From JBCCGG01 sp039029395 (GTDB lineage: Bacteria; Pseudomonadota; Alphaproteobacteria; Kiloniellales; JAKSDN01): 27,866 nt of DNA. Position numbers and translations under genes: made by a program. This document shows, piece after piece, positions 1 to 7,550 of this stretch (its first letter is position 1; every line of letters begins with the position of its first letter). The notes under the pieces are model-generated. The model was not told the DNA's origin. It searched no databases and saw only the letters and a list, made by a program, of their open reading frames with translations. The DNA lies in contig JBCCGG010000062.1 in NCBI GenBank assembly GCA_039029395.1, positions 1-27,866 on the forward strand. Direction: 5' to 3'.

Positions 1-861
1 AGCGTTGTCCGCAATGGCGGTTTTGCCGCGGCGGAGCGGGAGCTGGGCGTGAGCCGGCCGGCAATCAGCCGCCACATGGCCGAGCTGGAGGCCCGTTTGG
101 GCTTTCGTTTGTGCGAGCGAGGCCGCGGCGGGTTTTCCTTGACCGAGCGCGGCCGGCTGACTCACGACGCCGCGGTCGCAATGCTCACCTCGCTCGATGG
201 CTTCCACGCCGATCTGGGCCGGATCCGCCAGAAGATCGTCGGCGACCTTAAGATCGGCATGGTCGACAACGTGATCTCCGATCCCAAGTGTCGAATCAAA
301 CCGGCCCTGGCCCACCTGCGCCAGACCTCGGACCAAGTCCACATTACACTTCAGGTCGCGGCCCCCAACGAGATCGAGCGCCTGCTCGAAGAGGGTCGCT
401 TGGATTTGGGTATCCTGCCCCGCCATCGGACCCTGGCGAGCCTGGACTACGAACCGCTCTACAGTGAGCGACTGCTGCTGTACTGCGGTCGGGACCACCC
501 GCTTTTTGGCGAGCCGGCGAGAGGCATCTCTCGGAAACGCATCATGTCCTGTGCCTACGCCGGCCGCGGCTACACCTTCCAGCCGGGCGAGGAAGGCGCG
601 GTCACGATGGATCTGGCCGGTCGCAAAGCGGCCACGGCCTACCAGATTGAAGGCACGGCGATCTTGATCCAGAGCGGCCATTTCATCGGCCATTTGCCGA
701 CCCACTACGCCCAAGCCTGGGTCGAGCGTGGCGAAATGCGCGCGCTTGCCAACGGCGATTTCGCCTACGAGATCCAAATGACCGCGGTCACCCGGCGCAA
801 GCGGCACAGGTCGCTCGCCCTGGAAACCTTTCTCGACAAGCTGCTCGACGCCGCGCCTTGA
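1..861 (+). CDS. LysR-family transcriptional regulator, 5' end outside window
   Basis: The reading frame is open from base 1, so the start codon and roughly the first 10-20 residues lie outside the window. The visible N-terminus (NGGFAAAERELGVSRPAISR) is the typical LysR winged helix-turn-helix, followed by a linker and a periplasmic-binding-protein-like effector domain of about 200 residues (for example LDLGILPRHR and the later IQSGHFIGHLPTHYA). An internal GTG at 49 could be mistaken for the start, but the HTH begins upstream of it, so the gene should be treated as 5'-partial. It converges on the aminotransferase gene with 67 bases between them. It could regulate the neighbouring catabolic genes, but a LacI regulator with visible operators is the better candidate for those. 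The effector is unknown. Confidence 0.93.
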   Translation, partial: SVVRNGGFAAAERELGVSRPAISRHMAELEARLGFRLCERGRGGFSLTERGRLTHDAAVAMLTSLDGFHADLGRIRQKIVGDLKIGMVDNVISDPKCRIKPALAHLRQTSDQVHITLQVAAPNEIERLLEEGRLDLGILPRHRTLASLDYEPLYSERLLLYCGRDHPLFGEPARGISRKRIMSCAYAGRGYTFQPGEEGAVTMDLAGRKAATAYQIEGTAILIQSGHFIGHLPTHYAQAWVERGEMRALANGDFAYEIQMTAVTRRKRHRSLALETFLDKLLDAAP

Positions 862-928
862 CCGCCTTCTGGCTCGCTGTTTACTCAAATGGCCGGGTTC
901 AAGGATCGCCTTCCCCCTCCCCTCTGCA

Positions 929-2167
929 CTAAGTGCGCGCCGCCACGACCTCGGCCATGGCCTGTTTGAGAACCGCCGCGATGGTCGCGCAGTCCTCTTG
1001 GTCGAGCCAAAGCGGCAAGCGGAAATCACACAGACCGTCGAGCACGTGGTCGGCCTCGCTCAGTACTAGATCGCCGGTCAGGTAGCGCCAATGGCTGTGG
1101 CGGCTGGTGAAGCCGACCGGCTCTTGGTTGCCGAACCATTTGATGTGCACTCCGTGCCGGTCGCAGTCCTCGATGAAGGCCCTAATCTCGTCGCCACTTA
1201 GGCCCTGAAGCGAGAACTGTAGGGACGAGGGCACGAAGCCCTCCTTTTGCGGACGCACGGGCAGCGAGATGTGGTCGATGTCACCCAGAAGGACGGCAAG
1301 CCGGTTGTAGATCGTGCGCCAGGTCGCCGCACGCGGGTCGATCAGGGGAATCTGCGGGCGCAGAATCGCCGCCACCAAACCAGACATGCGCATGGAGCAG
1401 TTCGGCGTCACGTAGCGGTGGCGCTCGAACACCGCCTTGTCCGGCCGGGCGCGATGCTGGGCGTAAAGCATGTAGCTGCCCGAGGTTAGAATCGCCTTGG
1501 CGGCAACATCCTCATCGTCGGTCACCAAGAGACCGCCCTCGCCCGAATTGATGTGCTTGAAGGTCTGGCTGCTGAAGCAGCCGACCTGACCGAAGGTGCC
1601 CGTCAAGCGGCCGTCCCAGGTCGCCCCCATGGTGTGGGCGCAGTCTTCTATCAGGATCAGGTCGTGGCGCCGGCAAATCTCCATAACCCGGTCCATGTCG
1701 GGGATGTGGCCGCGCATGTAGGACAGCAGCAAGACCCGGGCGCCGCTGGCCTGGGCCTTCCGATCCAAGTCGTCCAGATCGATGAGATAGGACTGGGTAA
1801 TGTCGACCAGCACGGCTTGGGCGCCGGCGTGGGCGATAGCGCCGGGCACCGGTGCCAGAGTGAAGGCGTTGACCAGCACCTTGTCGCCCGGCTGAACACC
1901 GACCGACTTGAGCGCGACGAACAGCGCGCAGCCGCCGGAGTTCAGACCGACGGCGTACTTCAGCCCCATGTAGGCGGCGAACTCTTCCTCCAACAAGGCC
2001 GCTTCGGCGATCGAGCCGCGGTCTTCGCCGTAGCGGAACAGCCGGCCATCGCGCATCAGACGCACCGCCGCCTCGATGCCGGCCTCTGGGATCGGGTCGG
2101 GGGCGCTCAAGTCCTTGCGGAAGACCGCCCGTTCGGCTGTCGCCTGGGCCGCCGTGAGCGCCACCAT
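929..2167 (-). CDS. DegT/DnrJ/EryC1-family PLP-dependent aminotransferase
   Basis: A 412-residue fold-type I aminotransferase. The PLP signatures of the family are present: IEDCAHTMGA with Asp175 and His178, and FSSQTFKHINSGEGG with the probable Schiff-base Lys204. The family usually transfers an amino group from glutamate or glutamine to a keto-sugar or other ketone or aldehyde. The ATG overlaps the stop of the upstream dehydrogenase (TGATG, one shared base), so the two are probably translationally coupled and work on the same compound. No sugar-nucleotide or cell-surface polysaccharide genes are nearby, which argues against the usual role in nucleotide-sugar biosynthesis. The substrate cannot be read from the sequence. 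I am confident of the family and not of the reaction. Confidence 0.92.
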   Translation of the reverse strand: MVALTAAQATAERAVFRKDLSAPDPIPEAGIEAAVRLMRDGRLFRYGEDRGSIAEAALLEEEFAAYMGLKYAVGLNSGGCALFVALKSVGVQPGDKVLVNAFTLAPVPGAIAHAGAQAVLVDITQSYLIDLDDLDRKAQASGARVLLLSYMRGHIPDMDRVMEICRRHDLILIEDCAHTMGATWDGRLTGTFGQVGCFSSQTFKHINSGEGGLLVTDDEDVAAKAILTSGSYMLYAQHRARPDKAVFERHRYVTPNCSMRMSGLVAAILRPQIPLIDPRAATWRTIYNRLAVLLGDIDHISLPVRPQKEGFVPSSLQFSLQGLSGDEIRAFIEDCDRHGVHIKWFGNQEPVGFTSRHSHWRYLTGDLVLSEADHVLDGLCDFRLPLWLDQEDCATIAAVLKQAMAEVVAART

Positions 2168-3483
2168 CAGTCGGGGCTCCAGGCCTGCAGGTCAAACTGC
2201 TCGTTCGGGAAGTACTTGGCGAGGCGCACGTCGCCAGTCAGCGCGTGGCCCTCCATGCCTTCAAGCCGCGAAATCCGCGCCGCCACCTGTGCCACATCCC
2301 GCGCCGCGCTGCGGGTCATGCGCTGATAAGTCAACACCTTGATGAACTTCTGTACGTTGAGGCCGCCCGAGTAGCGCCCGGCGCCGCGGGTCGGCAGAAT
2401 GTGATTGGGACCGGAACACTTATCGCCGAAGGCCACCGTGGTCTCTTCGCCGAGGAACAGCGAGCCGTAGTTCCTGAGCTTCGCGAGCCACCAATCCAGA
2501 TCGCGGGCCTGCACCTGAAGATGCTCCGGCGCGTATTGGTCACACACCTGGCAGGCTTCCTCGCGGGTCTCGGTCACGACGATCTCGCCATAGTCGCGCC
2601 ACGCCGGCTCGGCCGCCGCGCGGGCGATCTCCGGTAGTTTGGCGATCACCTCGGGCATCAGCGCAAGGACCTGCTCGCCCAAATCCCGGCTCGTTGTAAC
2701 CAGCCAAACTGGGGAATCCGGGCCGTGCTCGGCTTGGCCCGCCAAATCGGCGGCGACGATCGCCGGATCGGCGGTATCGTCGGCGGCAACCATGGATTCG
2801 GTTGGGCCGGCGATTACGTCGATACCGATGCGCCCAAACAGCACGCGCTTGGCCTCGGCGACGAAGCGGTTGCCGGGCCCCACCACGATGTCCGCCGCAT
2901 GACCGGTGAAATGGCCATAGGCGAGCGCCGCGATCGCCTGCACGCCGCCAAGCGCCAGGACCTGGTCGGCACCGGACAGCTTCATGGCGAAGAGGATCGC
3001 CGGGTGAATGCCGCCACGCGCCGGGCTGGCCGGCGAGGCGGCGATGACGTTCTCGACGCCAGCAACCTTGGCGGTGCAGCAGCTCATGATCGCCGAGGCA
3101 GCATGGGCATAGCGGCCGCCCGGCACGTAGCAACCGGCCGTGGTCACCGGCACCAGGCGCTGGCCAGTGACCAAGCCGTCGACCAAAGGCACCTCGAACT
3201 CCTGCTGGGAGTCCCTTTGATGCTGGGCAAAGTCGCGCACCCGGGCGTGCGCGTAACGGATATCGTCCTTGGTCGTTTCTGGAAGTCGCCGATCTGCGTC
3301 TTGGAAAGTCTCTTCCGGAACCACAATATCGCCGTCCCACTTGTCCAGCTGGACGGCATAGCCACGCGTTGCTGCCTCGCCCTCGGCCTCGATCTTGGCC
3401 AGCATCTCCATGACGATGGGTCGTGTCTCGGAATCGCTCGACTGCGGCACCTTGTCCGCCTTCTTCAAATAGCTGATCGCCAT
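2167..3483 (-). CDS. Histidinol dehydrogenase-family NAD-dependent alcohol dehydrogenase, HpsN-like
   Basis: 438 residues starting at ATG 3483, preceded by an AAGGG-type ribosome site. The frame stays open far upstream across the divergent lacI gene, but that extension is spurious. Histidinol dehydrogenase landmarks are present: probable zinc ligands Gln250, His253, Asp354 and His413, and the catalytic Glu320-His321 pair in QYAPEHLQ. The family oxidises an alcohol through an aldehyde to a carboxylate with two NAD. The N-terminus (MAISYLKKA) and the segments DLDWWLAKLRNYGSLFLGEE and RISRLEGMEGH resemble, from memory, sulfopropanediol 3-dehydrogenase (HpsN) more than biosynthetic HisD. No other histidine genes are present. 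The catabolic context (LacI regulator, coupled aminotransferase) supports an HpsN-like role. The true substrate, perhaps a sulfonated or other small diol or amino alcohol, is inference. Confidence 0.88.
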   Translation of the reverse strand: MAISYLKKADKVPQSSDSETRPIVMEMLAKIEAEGEAATRGYAVQLDKWDGDIVVPEETFQDADRRLPETTKDDIRYAHARVRDFAQHQRDSQQEFEVPLVDGLVTGQRLVPVTTAGCYVPGGRYAHAASAIMSCCTAKVAGVENVIAASPASPARGGIHPAILFAMKLSGADQVLALGGVQAIAALAYGHFTGHAADIVVGPGNRFVAEAKRVLFGRIGIDVIAGPTESMVAADDTADPAIVAADLAGQAEHGPDSPVWLVTTSRDLGEQVLALMPEVIAKLPEIARAAAEPAWRDYGEIVVTETREEACQVCDQYAPEHLQVQARDLDWWLAKLRNYGSLFLGEETTVAFGDKCSGPNHILPTRGAGRYSGGLNVQKFIKVLTYQRMTRSAARDVAQVAARISRLEGMEGHALTGDVRLAKYFPNEQFDLQAWSPD

Positions 3484-3535
3484 GGACCCTTTGCCCTTTC
3501 CGAAGTTTGTATGTCGCCGCTTTCTTGGATTAATA

Positions 3536-3551
3536 CTGAAAGCGCTTTCAG
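3536..3551. promoter_or_regulatory. LacI-family operator O1 upstream of the hpsN-like gene
   Basis: A perfect 16-bp palindrome, CTGAAAGCGCTTTCAG, with the central CG typical of LacI/GalR-family operators. It lies 53-68 bases before the hpsN-like ATG and just downstream of its candidate -10 box, where a bound repressor would block transcription start. The divergent LacI gene is its obvious owner. Confidence 0.8.
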
Positions 3552-3555
3552 AATT

Positions 3556-3584
3556 AACTAATGCCTTTCGGATGTGGGAGTCAA
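3556..3584 (-). promoter_or_regulatory. Candidate sigma70 promoter of the hpsN-like/aminotransferase operon
   Basis: On the minus strand TTGACT (3584-3579) is followed, after 17 bases, by TTAGTT (3561-3556). The -35 is strong and the -10 weak. The predicted start site falls inside operator O1, which fits direct repression. Found by eye only. Confidence 0.45.
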
Positions 3585-3666
3585 GATTTATTGGGTTCGA
3601 TCTTCCAATTTGTCTGGAGAATGCTAGTTTGCTTCGGTCAAGATGTTGTAGCATGTCGAGGTCATA

Positions 3667-4722
3667 GTGGCATTTGATTCTGAAGGCGCTTTCAGAGATC
3701 CCGGTTACGCGCGGGTGACACTGGAGGATGTCGCACGCAGCGCCGGCGTGTCTCCGGCCACGGTCTCGCGCTGTCTGAACACGCCGAGCCTGGTCCGGCC
3801 GGCACTCAAGGCCAAGGTTCAGGAGGCAATCGAGCGCCTCGAGTATCTGCCCAACGGCGCCGCGCGGGCACTCGCCTCCCAGCGCTCTCGCATGATCGGC
3901 GCGGTTTTCCCCTCGCTCGACAGTACCCTGTTCGGTGGCGCGCTCGAGGCCCTTCAGGGCGAAATCTCCACCGAGGGCTATACCCTTGTGGTCGCGGCCA
4001 CGAGCTACAGCGCGGCGCGTGAGCGGTCGCACGTCCAGAACTTGCTGGCCAGCGGCATCGACGCGCTGGTGTTGGTCGGCGCCGAGCGTCCGCCCGAGGT
4101 CTACCGCATGATCGAGCGCAAGGGCATCCCGTACGTTCTGATCTGGATCGATCGAACCGAAGGCGCCCATCCCTGCATCGGCTTCGACAACCACGGCGCC
4201 GGCCAGGCTGTCGCCCGCCATCTGTTGGACATGGGCCATCGCCACATCGCGATGGTCTCGGGACCGCTGGCCGAAAACGACCGGGCCAAGAGCCGCCTGG
4301 CGGGGGTTCGCACGGCGCTGGCCGAACGGGGCTTGAGCCTGCCCGCCGATCACCTGATCGAACGGCCCTTCGGCGTTGCGGGCGGACGCGAGGCCTTTCG
4401 TCTGCTGATGAGCCGCCAACCACGGCCAACCGCAATCGTCTGCGGTTCCGAGCCTTTTGCCTACGGCGCGATCTTCGAGAGCCAGGCAATGGGCGTGGCC
4501 ATTCCCGGCGAGGTCTCGGTCACCGGCTTCGACGACATGTGGCTGGCCGCACAAATCACGCCCAGCCTGACCACCGTACGCACGCCCCAGCGCCAGATGG
4601 GCGCCGAGGCGGGGCGTTACCTGCTGTCACGCCTGAGCGGAAAGGAGATCGCCGCTGGCCGGCCGCTTGACTTCGAGCTGGTGGTGCGCGCCTCCTCCGG
4701 GCCGCCACCAAGGGAAGGCTAG
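3667..4722 (+). CDS. LacI-family transcriptional repressor
   Basis: 351 residues if started at GTG 3667 (AGGT 4 nt upstream). The HTH, TLEDVARSAGVSPATVSRCL, begins only at residue 18, whereas LacI proteins normally begin one or two residues before it. GTG 3715 is therefore a realistic alternative giving a 335-residue protein, though with a poor ribosome site. The rest is a complete periplasmic-binding-protein-like core ending in the usual GFDDMWLAAQITPSLTTVR region. It is divergent from the hpsN-like operon and probably represses both directions through palindromes at 3536 and 3680. The stop TAG overlaps the stop of the convergent gre-like gene in a shared CTAG (4719-4722). The inducer is unknown and is presumably the substrate or an intermediate of the dehydrogenase pathway. 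Confidence 0.93.
   Translation: MAFDSEGAFRDPGYARVTLEDVARSAGVSPATVSRCLNTPSLVRPALKAKVQEAIERLEYLPNGAARALASQRSRMIGAVFPSLDSTLFGGALEALQGEISTEGYTLVVAATSYSAARERSHVQNLLASGIDALVLVGAERPPEVYRMIERKGIPYVLIWIDRTEGAHPCIGFDNHGAGQAVARHLLDMGHRHIAMVSGPLAENDRAKSRLAGVRTALAERGLSLPADHLIERPFGVAGGREAFRLLMSRQPRPTAIVCGSEPFAYGAIFESQAMGVAIPGEVSVTGFDDMWLAAQITPSLTTVRTPQRQMGAEAGRYLLSRLSGKEIAAGRPLDFELVVRASSGPPPREG
3680..3695. promoter_or_regulatory. LacI-family operator O2 at the lacI 5' end
   Basis: CTGAAGGCGCTTTCAG differs from O1 by one base and lies 144 bp from it, centre to centre. If lacI starts at GTG 3667 the site is inside codons 5-10; if it starts at GTG 3715 the site is in the leader. It would allow autoregulation or looping with O1. 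Confidence 0.65.
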
Positions 4723-5210
4723 GTTCCGATCGCCAGCACCTCCAGCTCAACCGGGCCGCTCGGCTTGGGCCAGGTGACCAGGTCGCCGACCTCGGCACCT
4801 TCGAGCGCCCGGGCGAGCGGCGAGACCCAGCTCACCTTGCCATGGGCCGGGTCGGCCTCGTCCTCGCTGACGATGCGCACGCGAAACTCGACATCGTCCT
4901 CGTCAGCGACAGTCACCCAGCAGCCGAAGCCCACCGCCTCGGGCGCTTCCGCCCCGGCCTCGACCAAGATCGCCGAGGCCAGCCTGGCTTCAATGTAGCG
5001 CTGCTCCCGGGCCAAGCGGGTCAAAGCCGGACGCCGCGACAGCTCGTCGCCCGCGAACGTGCGGCGCTCAGCCTCCAGTGTCGCGCGACGCGCCTCCAGC
5101 GCCGCCAAACCTTCGGGCGTCACATAGTTGGGATGGGGACTGAGGGGTAGATCCGGCAGCTCGCCCGCGGTCTCGTCGCCGTCCGGCTCTTTGACGAAAG
5201 CGCGGCTCAT
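4719..5210 (-). CDS. GreA/GreB-family transcription elongation factor-like protein
   Basis: 163 residues from ATG 5210 with GGAGAC just upstream. A short N-terminal extension precedes SPHPNYVTPEGLAALEARRA, the usual beginning of the Gre coiled coil, which spans roughly residues 30-85. The C-terminal FKBP-like GreA/B domain shows SWVSPLARALEGAEVGDLVT, matching the family signature of SPLGrAL followed by vGD. Gre factors insert the coiled coil into the RNA polymerase secondary channel to rescue backtracked complexes. The acidic tip residues cannot be verified confidently here, so this could be a Gre paralogue with a different effect on polymerase. It lies 24 bases after ilvE on the same strand and is probably cotranscribed with it. 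Confidence 0.85.
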   Translation of the reverse strand: MSRAFVKEPDGDETAGELPDLPLSPHPNYVTPEGLAALEARRATLEAERRTFAGDELSRRPALTRLAREQRYIEARLASAILVEAGAEAPEAVGFGCWVTVADEDDVEFRVRIVSEDEADPAHGKVSWVSPLARALEGAEVGDLVTWPKPSGPVELEVLAIGT

Positions 5211-5234
5211 GGCCGTCTCCCCGTTACATGATCC

Positions 5235-6128
5235 CTAGTCGACCGCGGCCAGGGCAGGCGCTTTGACCAGGGCTTCGTAGTCGGACATCAGCTCCTGAGT
5301 GATCTTTCCGGGCGTGAAGCTGTAGTCGCCGATCTCGGCGACCGGCGTCACCTCGACCGCGGTGCCCGTCAAGAAGACCTCGGACGTTTTGGCCAGCTCT
5401 TCGGGCAGGATCGCCCGCTCGACCACCTCGTAGCCCCGGTCCTCTGCCAGTTTCATCACCGTGCGCCGGGTGATGCCATCGAGAAAGCAATCTGGCGTCG
5501 GGGTGTGCAGCACACCGTCCTGGACTAAGAAGATGTTTGCGCCGGTCGCCTCGGCGATTTGGCCCCGGTAGTCGAGCATCAGGGCGTCGGCGTAACCGGC
5601 CGCCTCGGCGTCGTGCTTGGAGAGGGTGCAGATCATGTAGAGACCGGCCGCCTTGGAGTCGGTCGGCGCCGTGTCCGGGGCCGGCCGCCGCCACTTGGAG
5701 ATGGCCATGCGGATGCCCTTCATGCGTGCCTCGGCCGAGAAGTAGTTCGGCCACTCCCAAGCCGCGATCGCAACGTGGATTTTCGTCGCCTGGGCCGAGA
5801 CTCCCATCATTTCGCTGCCGCGCCAGGCAACCGGCCGAACGTAGCCGTCGACGATTCCGTTGGCCTGGACCACCGCCTCAGCCGCCTCGTCGATCTCTGC
5901 GATGCTGTAGGGCAGCTCGAAGCCCATGATCCGCGCCGACTTCTCGAGCCGCTCGTGGTGCTCGGTCATCTTGAAGATCTGGCCGCCATAGACCCGCTCG
6001 CCCTCGAAAACGGCGCTGGCGTAGTGCAACGCGTGGCTGAGTGTGTGGACTTTGGCATCGCGCCAAGGAATCATCTTGCCGTCGAACCAGATCACGCCGT
6101 CGCGGTCGTCGAAAGGAATCATGGACAT
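5235..6128 (-). CDS. ilvE: Branched-chain amino acid aminotransferase
   Basis: 297 residues from ATG 6128, with GGAAGAGGGG about 11 nt upstream. An in-frame GTG at 6140 abuts that ribosome site and is less likely. It is a fold-type IV PLP enzyme carrying out the final transamination of valine, leucine and isoleucine synthesis with glutamate. The PLP lysine is probably Lys159 in DSKAAGLYMICTLSKHDA, and GQIAEATGANIF is the usual cofactor-binding segment. VIWFDGKMIPWRDAKVH and the YASAVFEGERVYGG region are typical of bacterial IlvE. It is divergent from the MarR gene; the same arrangement, ilvE beside petP-petR, is familiar in alphaproteobacteria. A candidate TTGACA promoter overlaps the petP start. 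Confidence 0.95.
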   Translation of the reverse strand: MSMIPFDDRDGVIWFDGKMIPWRDAKVHTLSHALHYASAVFEGERVYGGQIFKMTEHHERLEKSARIMGFELPYSIAEIDEAAEAVVQANGIVDGYVRPVAWRGSEMMGVSAQATKIHVAIAAWEWPNYFSAEARMKGIRMAISKWRRPAPDTAPTDSKAAGLYMICTLSKHDAEAAGYADALMLDYRGQIAEATGANIFLVQDGVLHTPTPDCFLDGITRRTVMKLAEDRGYEVVERAILPEELAKTSEVFLTGTAVEVTPVAEIGDYSFTPGKITQELMSDYEALVKAPALAAVD

Positions 6129-6264
6129 CGCTCTATTCACCCCTCTTCCGGGCGTCTATAAGGTGCCAGGTGAGCCTCGGGCTGAAATCCCCCTGGTGCG
6201 TCCAATTCGCGCCACGGGCCCTGCCCCATCCTGCCCTGTCGGCCCCTGCGGGACCGGAACAAGG

Positions 6265-6294
6265 TTGCGCGATGTAACACTTATGAGTCATATA
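6265..6294 (+). promoter_or_regulatory. Candidate promoter of the marR (petP-like) gene, leaderless
   Basis: TTGCGC (6265-6270), 18-base spacer, CATATA (6289-6294). The ATG at 6302 starts 7 nt after the -10, so the transcript would begin at or next to the start codon. There is no Shine-Dalgarno sequence before that ATG. The element overlaps the opposite-strand TTGACA promoter. Confidence 0.45.
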
Positions 6295-6300
6295 TGTCAA
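6271..6300 (-). promoter_or_regulatory. Candidate promoter toward ilvE
   Basis: A perfect TTGACA -35 (minus strand 6300-6295) with TACATC 18 bases on (6276-6271). It would give ilvE a leader of about 140 bases. It shares the same 36 bp as the petP promoter, so the two transcripts probably compete or are jointly regulated. Confidence 0.45.
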
Positions 6301-6301
6301 C

Positions 6302-6814
6302 ATGACTGACTTAAAAGGTGGCGCCAATCCTCTGTTTCTGCGCGAGGAGGACTTGCGCCAAGGCATGGAGCTGCTGTTCTTCGCTTACCGGGATTTCATC
6401 GCGGAGCCCGACCGGATCCTCGCCCAGTACGGATTTGGCCGCGCCCACCACCGAGTGATCTATTTTGTCGGACGCAATCCGGGCATGACGGTAAGCGAGC
6501 TGCTCGACATTTTGAGCATCACCAAGCAGAGCCTGTCCCGCGTGCTGGGCCAGCTTGTGCGCGAGGGCTTCATCGTCCAGCGCAAGGGCGAGCGCGACCG
6601 CCGTCAGCGCCTGCTCGAGCTGACGGACAAAGGCCGCGCCTTGGAACGCCAGCTCAGCGAAACCCAGCTGCGGCTGGTGGCACGCGCCTACAAGACCGCC
6701 GGTGCGGAGTCGGTCGAAGGTTTTCGGCGAGTGTTGCACAATCTGATCGACGACCGGGACCGCCGGCGCTTTATGTCGGGCGAGCCCGCCTTACCGCTAT
6801 CGGCACGGCGATGA
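6302..6814 (+). CDS. petP: MarR-family transcriptional regulator (PetP-like)
   Basis: 170 residues. The winged helix lies at about residues 50-110, with MTVSELLDILSITKQSLSRV as helix 2 and recognition helix and RKGERDRRQRLLELTDKG as the wing and following helix, the MarR hallmark. The N-terminal LREEDLRQGMELLFFAYRDF and the position directly before an OmpR-type response regulator match the PetP/PetR pair first described in Rhodobacter capsulatus. There is no ribosome site before ATG 6302, but a promoter is placed for a leaderless transcript. An inverted repeat AGTCAT/ATGACT (6286-6291 and 6302-6307) spans the start and could be its own operator. The symbol is by similarity and context. Confidence 0.88.
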   Translation: MTDLKGGANPLFLREEDLRQGMELLFFAYRDFIAEPDRILAQYGFGRAHHRVIYFVGRNPGMTVSELLDILSITKQSLSRVLGQLVREGFIVQRKGERDRRQRLLELTDKGRALERQLSETQLRLVARAYKTAGAESVEGFRRVLHNLIDDRDRRRFMSGEPALPLSARR

Positions 6815-6845
6815 ACCGCTAGACGAGGGTGAGCGGAGGACCGGC

Positions 6846-7544
6846 ATGGACGAGAGCTTGGATCGCGATGCCCCGCACATCTTGGTGGTCGACGACGATA
6901 CCCGGCTGCGCCAGCTGCTCCAACGCTTCCTCAGCGAGCAAGGCTTCCGTATCACCGCGGCACACGACGCCGCCGACGCCCGCGCCAAGCTCGCCGCCAT
7001 GGAGTTCGATCTTCTGGTGCTCGATATCATGATGCCGGGCGAGTCGGGCCTGGACCTGACCCGCGCTCTGCGTGAGACCAGCGCCGTGCCGATCCTGCTT
7101 CTGACCGCCATGTCAGAGACAACCAATCGCATCGAGGGCTTCGAGAGCGGCGCCGATGACTATCTGCCCAAGCCCTTCGAGCCCCGGGAACTGGTGCTGC
7201 GGATCAACGCCATCTTGCGCCGCGCCCGTCAGCCAGTTGCGCCCTTGGTCGCCACGGTCGAGTTCGGCGATTATCACTTCGATTTGGAGCGCGAGCAGCT
7301 GCGGCGCGGCGATGACTTGGTTCGCCTGACCAGCGCCGAGGCCTCCTTGCTCAAGACCTTGGCCCGGCAGCCCGGCGTGCCGGTGTCACGCGACACGCTC
7401 ACCGAGGAAAGCCCGATCATTGGCAACGCACGCACGATCGACGTTCAGATGACCCGGCTGCGCCGCAAGATCGAGCCCGATCCCCGCTATCCACGCTACT
7501 TGCAGACCGTTCGGGGCACCGGCTACGTGCTGGTCACGGGCTGA
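6846..7544 (+). CDS. petR: OmpR/PhoB-type response regulator (PetR-like)
   Basis: 232 residues from ATG 6846, with GGAGGA six bases upstream. The receiver domain has the acidic pocket at Asp16-18, the phospho-acceptor Asp60 in LLVLDIMMPGESG, Thr87 and Lys109 in the KPF motif. The C-terminal winged helix (about residues 135-230) ends with the usual RTIDVQMTRLRRKIEPDP and VRGTGYVL. It lies 31 bases after petP and 6 bases before the sensor kinase, so the three probably form one operon. In Rhodobacter, PetR is reported to be needed for cytochrome bc1 and growth; that role here is extrapolation. Confidence 0.93.
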   Translation: MDESLDRDAPHILVVDDDTRLRQLLQRFLSEQGFRITAAHDAADARAKLAAMEFDLLVLDIMMPGESGLDLTRALRETSAVPILLLTAMSETTNRIEGFESGADDYLPKPFEPRELVLRINAILRRARQPVAPLVATVEFGDYHFDLEREQLRRGDDLVRLTSAEASLLKTLARQPGVPVSRDTLTEESPIIGNARTIDVQMTRLRRKIEPDPRYPRYLQTVRGTGYVLVTG

Positions 7545-7550
7545 CCCGTC

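Noticed and set aside
3590..3606. GGTTCGATC resembling a tRNA T-loop
   Set aside because: There is no flanking T-stem, acceptor stem or anticodon arm; it lies in the lacI/hpsN-like regulatory gap. No tRNA or rRNA gene was recognised in the window.
3484..4554. Minus-strand frame continuing upstream of the hpsN-like gene across the lacI gene
   Set aside because: It has no homology, runs antisense to a clear LacI gene, and the true ATG at 3483 has a ribosome site and the family N-terminus.
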